From assembly GCA_937895985.1 (NCBI GenBank), contig CALBKL010000163.1:1-6588 (forward strand): a stretch of 6,588 nt of DNA. The letters run 5' to 3'. Positions within the stretch are counted from its first letter, which is position 1, and every line of letters begins with the position of its first letter. A program made the position numbers and the translations under genes. The notes beneath the pieces were generated by a model. That model saw only the letters and a list, made by a program, of their open reading frames with translations, was not told where the DNA came from and did not search any database. Source of the DNA: an uncultured Solobacterium sp. GTDB taxonomy: Bacteria > Bacillota_I > Bacilli_A > Erysipelotrichales > Erysipelotrichaceae. This document shows, piece by piece, positions 4,995 to 6,588 of the stretch.

Positions 4995-6524
4995 TTAATT
5001 TATTTCATCCATCATAGTCATTAATTCCTTATTCTGTTTATACGGCTCAATGTATATCCTATAATAAGGTTTATATTTTTTTGTGTTTTCCAAATTTGGA
5101 TAATATACTTTGCCTGTCTTAATTAACTTTTTTGCTTCCGCAAAACCTTTAATATGATTTGCTCCTATCATTGCCATAAGTGCATCACCATAACTTGCAC
5201 CGATAGTCACAGATGGTGTCTGTAGTTTGATTCCTAGCACATCAGATAACATTTGTATCCATACTTCATTTTTTGTGCCACCACCTGTTACCATAATCTG
5301 ATTTATAGGAATCCCTAACTCCTTAAATATTTCAAAGTGATGTTTAATCGAATAGCATACAGATTCATACGCTGCTCTCATAATATGTTTACGAGTATGT
5401 GCTAGATTCAATCCAAAGATGATTCCTTTTGCATGCGCATCATTAATTGGTGTTCTCTCTCCAGCAAAATAAGGTAAAACAACCAACCCTTCACTGCCAA
5501 TAGGAATTTCTTTTAAATCCTCCATCATAGCTTGGTATGCATTACTACCACCTTGTTTTTGTTCTTGAACTTTATCCGGATAGAAAGTATCTCTAATCCA
5601 TTTTGTTAAAGCACCTGATGTATTTGTTCCGGCAGATATATCATATGTATTAGGAACTATAAATTCTTCCCGCCATAGTCGATTATCATCATACAATTTA
5701 TCCGTACATAAAATTATATATGCTGTCGAACCCATTTGTACTAACATATCACCAGGCGTCATAACACCACTACTAATGGCCTCTGCTCCAGAATCATCTC
5801 CACCAGTGATTACTGCTGTTCCTTCTGCAAACCCAGTATCCTTTGCTGCTTCTTTTGTAATATACCCGGCTATATCTGTAGTCTTTTTAAGGTCTGCAAG
5901 TTGACCCGTCAAACATACTCCTTCTGCATATTGCTCATTAATTGAACCATCACGCCTATACAGAGGATTAAAACTTGCTAGGCCTAAGAAGTTATCGATT
6001 GTATAATTTCCTGTTAGTTTAAAAGTTATGTAAGAGGAGGCCGTTAAAAACTTATGTGTTTTTCTATACACATCCGGCTCATTATTTTTTATCCACAAGA
6101 TTTTTGGGGCGATATCACTTGATCCTAACGGTCTGCCAAAAAGTTCAATAACTTTATCTTTTCCCCATTTCTCTGTTAATTCTTGGCATTCTGCCAGTGC
6201 GCGTGCATCAATTCCATAGAGAATTGCTTTACGTAATGGTTTTCCTTCAATATCTACAGGTAGACAATCTGAACTCAGTGCACTAATTCCAATACTCTTA
6301 ATATCTTTAGGATCAACTTGCGATTGATTTATTAGTTTTTGAGAGATAATGCAGATATCTTTATACCAAACTTTATCTGCATCATGCTCGAAATAATTTG
6401 GTTTTGGATTTTCAACGCCATGTGTTGTAGATGCTGATACAACTTCACGCCCCAGTTCATCAATCAAAATACCCTTTGTCTCATTTGTTCCTACATCAAT
6501 TCCAACAAAATATTTTGATGCCAT
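4995..6524 (-). CDS. FGGY-family carbohydrate kinase, xylulokinase-like
   Basis: The 509-residue product has the two-domain FGGY fold. It shows the N-terminal phosphate loop FVGIDVGTNETKG (6-18, Asp10), GGDDSGAEA (241-249) with probable catalytic base Asp243, PYFAGERTPINDAHAKG (351-367), and the ATP-binding GGGTKN (414-419) followed by QMLSDVLG (424-431). The family phosphorylates sugars or polyols with ATP in the cytoplasm, and the length is typical. The closest type is xylulokinase, but the substrate-contacting MHG of E. coli XylB is replaced by ALSSDCLPVD (82-91). The sugar is therefore uncertain and could be another pentulose, hexulose or polyol. ATG 6524 is preferred to ATG 6560. It directly precedes ASKYFVGIDVG and has AAAGGA upstream, whereas the longer form adds 12 residues unlike the family. 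It sits 7 nt after the preceding gene, so they are co-transcribed. The operon ends at the terminator just downstream. Confidence 0.88.
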   Translation of the reverse strand: MASKYFVGIDVGTNETKGILIDELGREVVSASTTHGVENPKPNYFEHDADKVWYKDICIISQKLINQSQVDPKDIKSIGISALSSDCLPVDIEGKPLRKAILYGIDARALAECQELTEKWGKDKVIELFGRPLGSSDIAPKILWIKNNEPDVYRKTHKFLTASSYITFKLTGNYTIDNFLGLASFNPLYRRDGSINEQYAEGVCLTGQLADLKKTTDIAGYITKEAAKDTGFAEGTAVITGGDDSGAEAISSGVMTPGDMLVQMGSTAYIILCTDKLYDDNRLWREEFIVPNTYDISAGTNTSGALTKWIRDTFYPDKVQEQKQGGSNAYQAMMEDLKEIPIGSEGLVVLPYFAGERTPINDAHAKGIIFGLNLAHTRKHIMRAAYESVCYSIKHHFEIFKELGIPINQIMVTGGGTKNEVWIQMLSDVLGIKLQTPSVTIGASYGDALMAMIGANHIKGFAEAKKLIKTGKVYYPNLENTKKYKPYYRIYIEPYKQNKELMTMMDEIN

Positions 6525-6531
6525 AATCTTA

Positions 6532-6588
6532 TTATTCCTTTCTAATTCGATTAACAACATCCATAAATTCTTTAACTCTATTTACATC
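6532..6588 (-). CDS. C-terminal end of an unidentified upstream gene (partial)
   Basis: From the right edge, a minus-strand frame of 18 codons ends in TAA at 6532-6534 and encodes DVNRVKEFMDVVNRIRKE. It is an amphipathic, charged segment that looks like a real protein C-terminal helix. It lies in a different frame from the kinase and ends 7 nt before the kinase ATG, the usual spacing inside an operon. Too little is present to name a product. A sugar isomerase, epimerase, aldolase or similar enzyme would suit the context, but that is a guess. Confidence 0.55.
   Translation of the reverse strand, partial: DVNRVKEFMDVVNRIRKE
6536..6541 (-). promoter_or_regulatory. Ribosome binding site of the FGGY kinase
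   Basis: The minus strand reads AAAGGA 11 nt before the ATG at 6524, slightly long but workable spacing. It lies inside the last codons of the upstream partial gene. No such site precedes the alternative ATG at 6560, which supports the shorter protein. Confidence 0.55.

Noticed and set aside
4781..5017. A 78-codon open frame on the plus strand across the LytTR leader and kinase terminator
   Set aside because: It runs through a promoter, a direct-repeat operator and a terminator hairpin. It has no ribosome binding site and a low-complexity Lys-rich stretch, so it is a chance frame.

Overview
The window is AT-rich and gene-dense. Its strong AAGGAG-type ribosome binding sites, short intergenic gaps and hairpin-plus-U-tract terminators fit a low-GC Gram-positive bacterium (Bacillota). 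The mix of a LytTR/DUF3021 pair, a DUF1275 protein, a cytoplasmic GH13 enzyme and an FGGY sugar kinase would suit a gut-associated fermenter of the Erysipelotrichia, Clostridia or Lactobacillales type. The genus cannot be fixed from this sequence alone.

Layout. Bases 1-1366 (minus) hold the first 455 codons of a CASTOR/POLLUX-type membrane channel with an RCK-like cytoplasmic part; its C-terminus lies outside the window. A 197-bp divergent control region separates it from a plus-strand DUF1275 (YoaK-type) six-helix membrane protein (1564-2220). That gene converges on a GH13 alpha-amylase-family enzyme (minus, 2250-3833), and the two share one perfectly symmetrical terminator hairpin. Next comes a two-gene minus-strand operon: a stand-alone LytTR DNA-binding regulator (4389-4823), then a four-helix DUF3021 membrane protein (3937-4377), with its own terminator. 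Upstream is an FGGY carbohydrate kinase (minus, 4995-6524), ended by its own terminator. The kinase follows, by 7 nt, the tail of another minus-strand gene (6532-6588) cut by the window edge, so it belongs to a sugar-utilisation operon that continues to the right.

Working together. The LytTR/DUF3021 pair has the architecture of LytTR regulatory systems such as HdrRM and BrsRM of Streptococcus mutans, in which a membrane protein restrains a LytTR transcription factor. Upstream of the pair lies a near-perfect 10-bp direct repeat with an exact 21-bp period, 12 bp in front of a promoter with a weak -35. This is the spacing LytTR proteins use and suggests autoregulation; it is the most interesting signal in the window. 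The amylase-family enzyme and the kinase both serve intracellular carbohydrate use but are separate transcription units. The GH13 enzyme carries an unusual C-terminal extension: a charged, proline-containing linker followed by a predicted helical domain.

No rRNA, tRNA, CRISPR array, insertion sequence or phage gene was seen.
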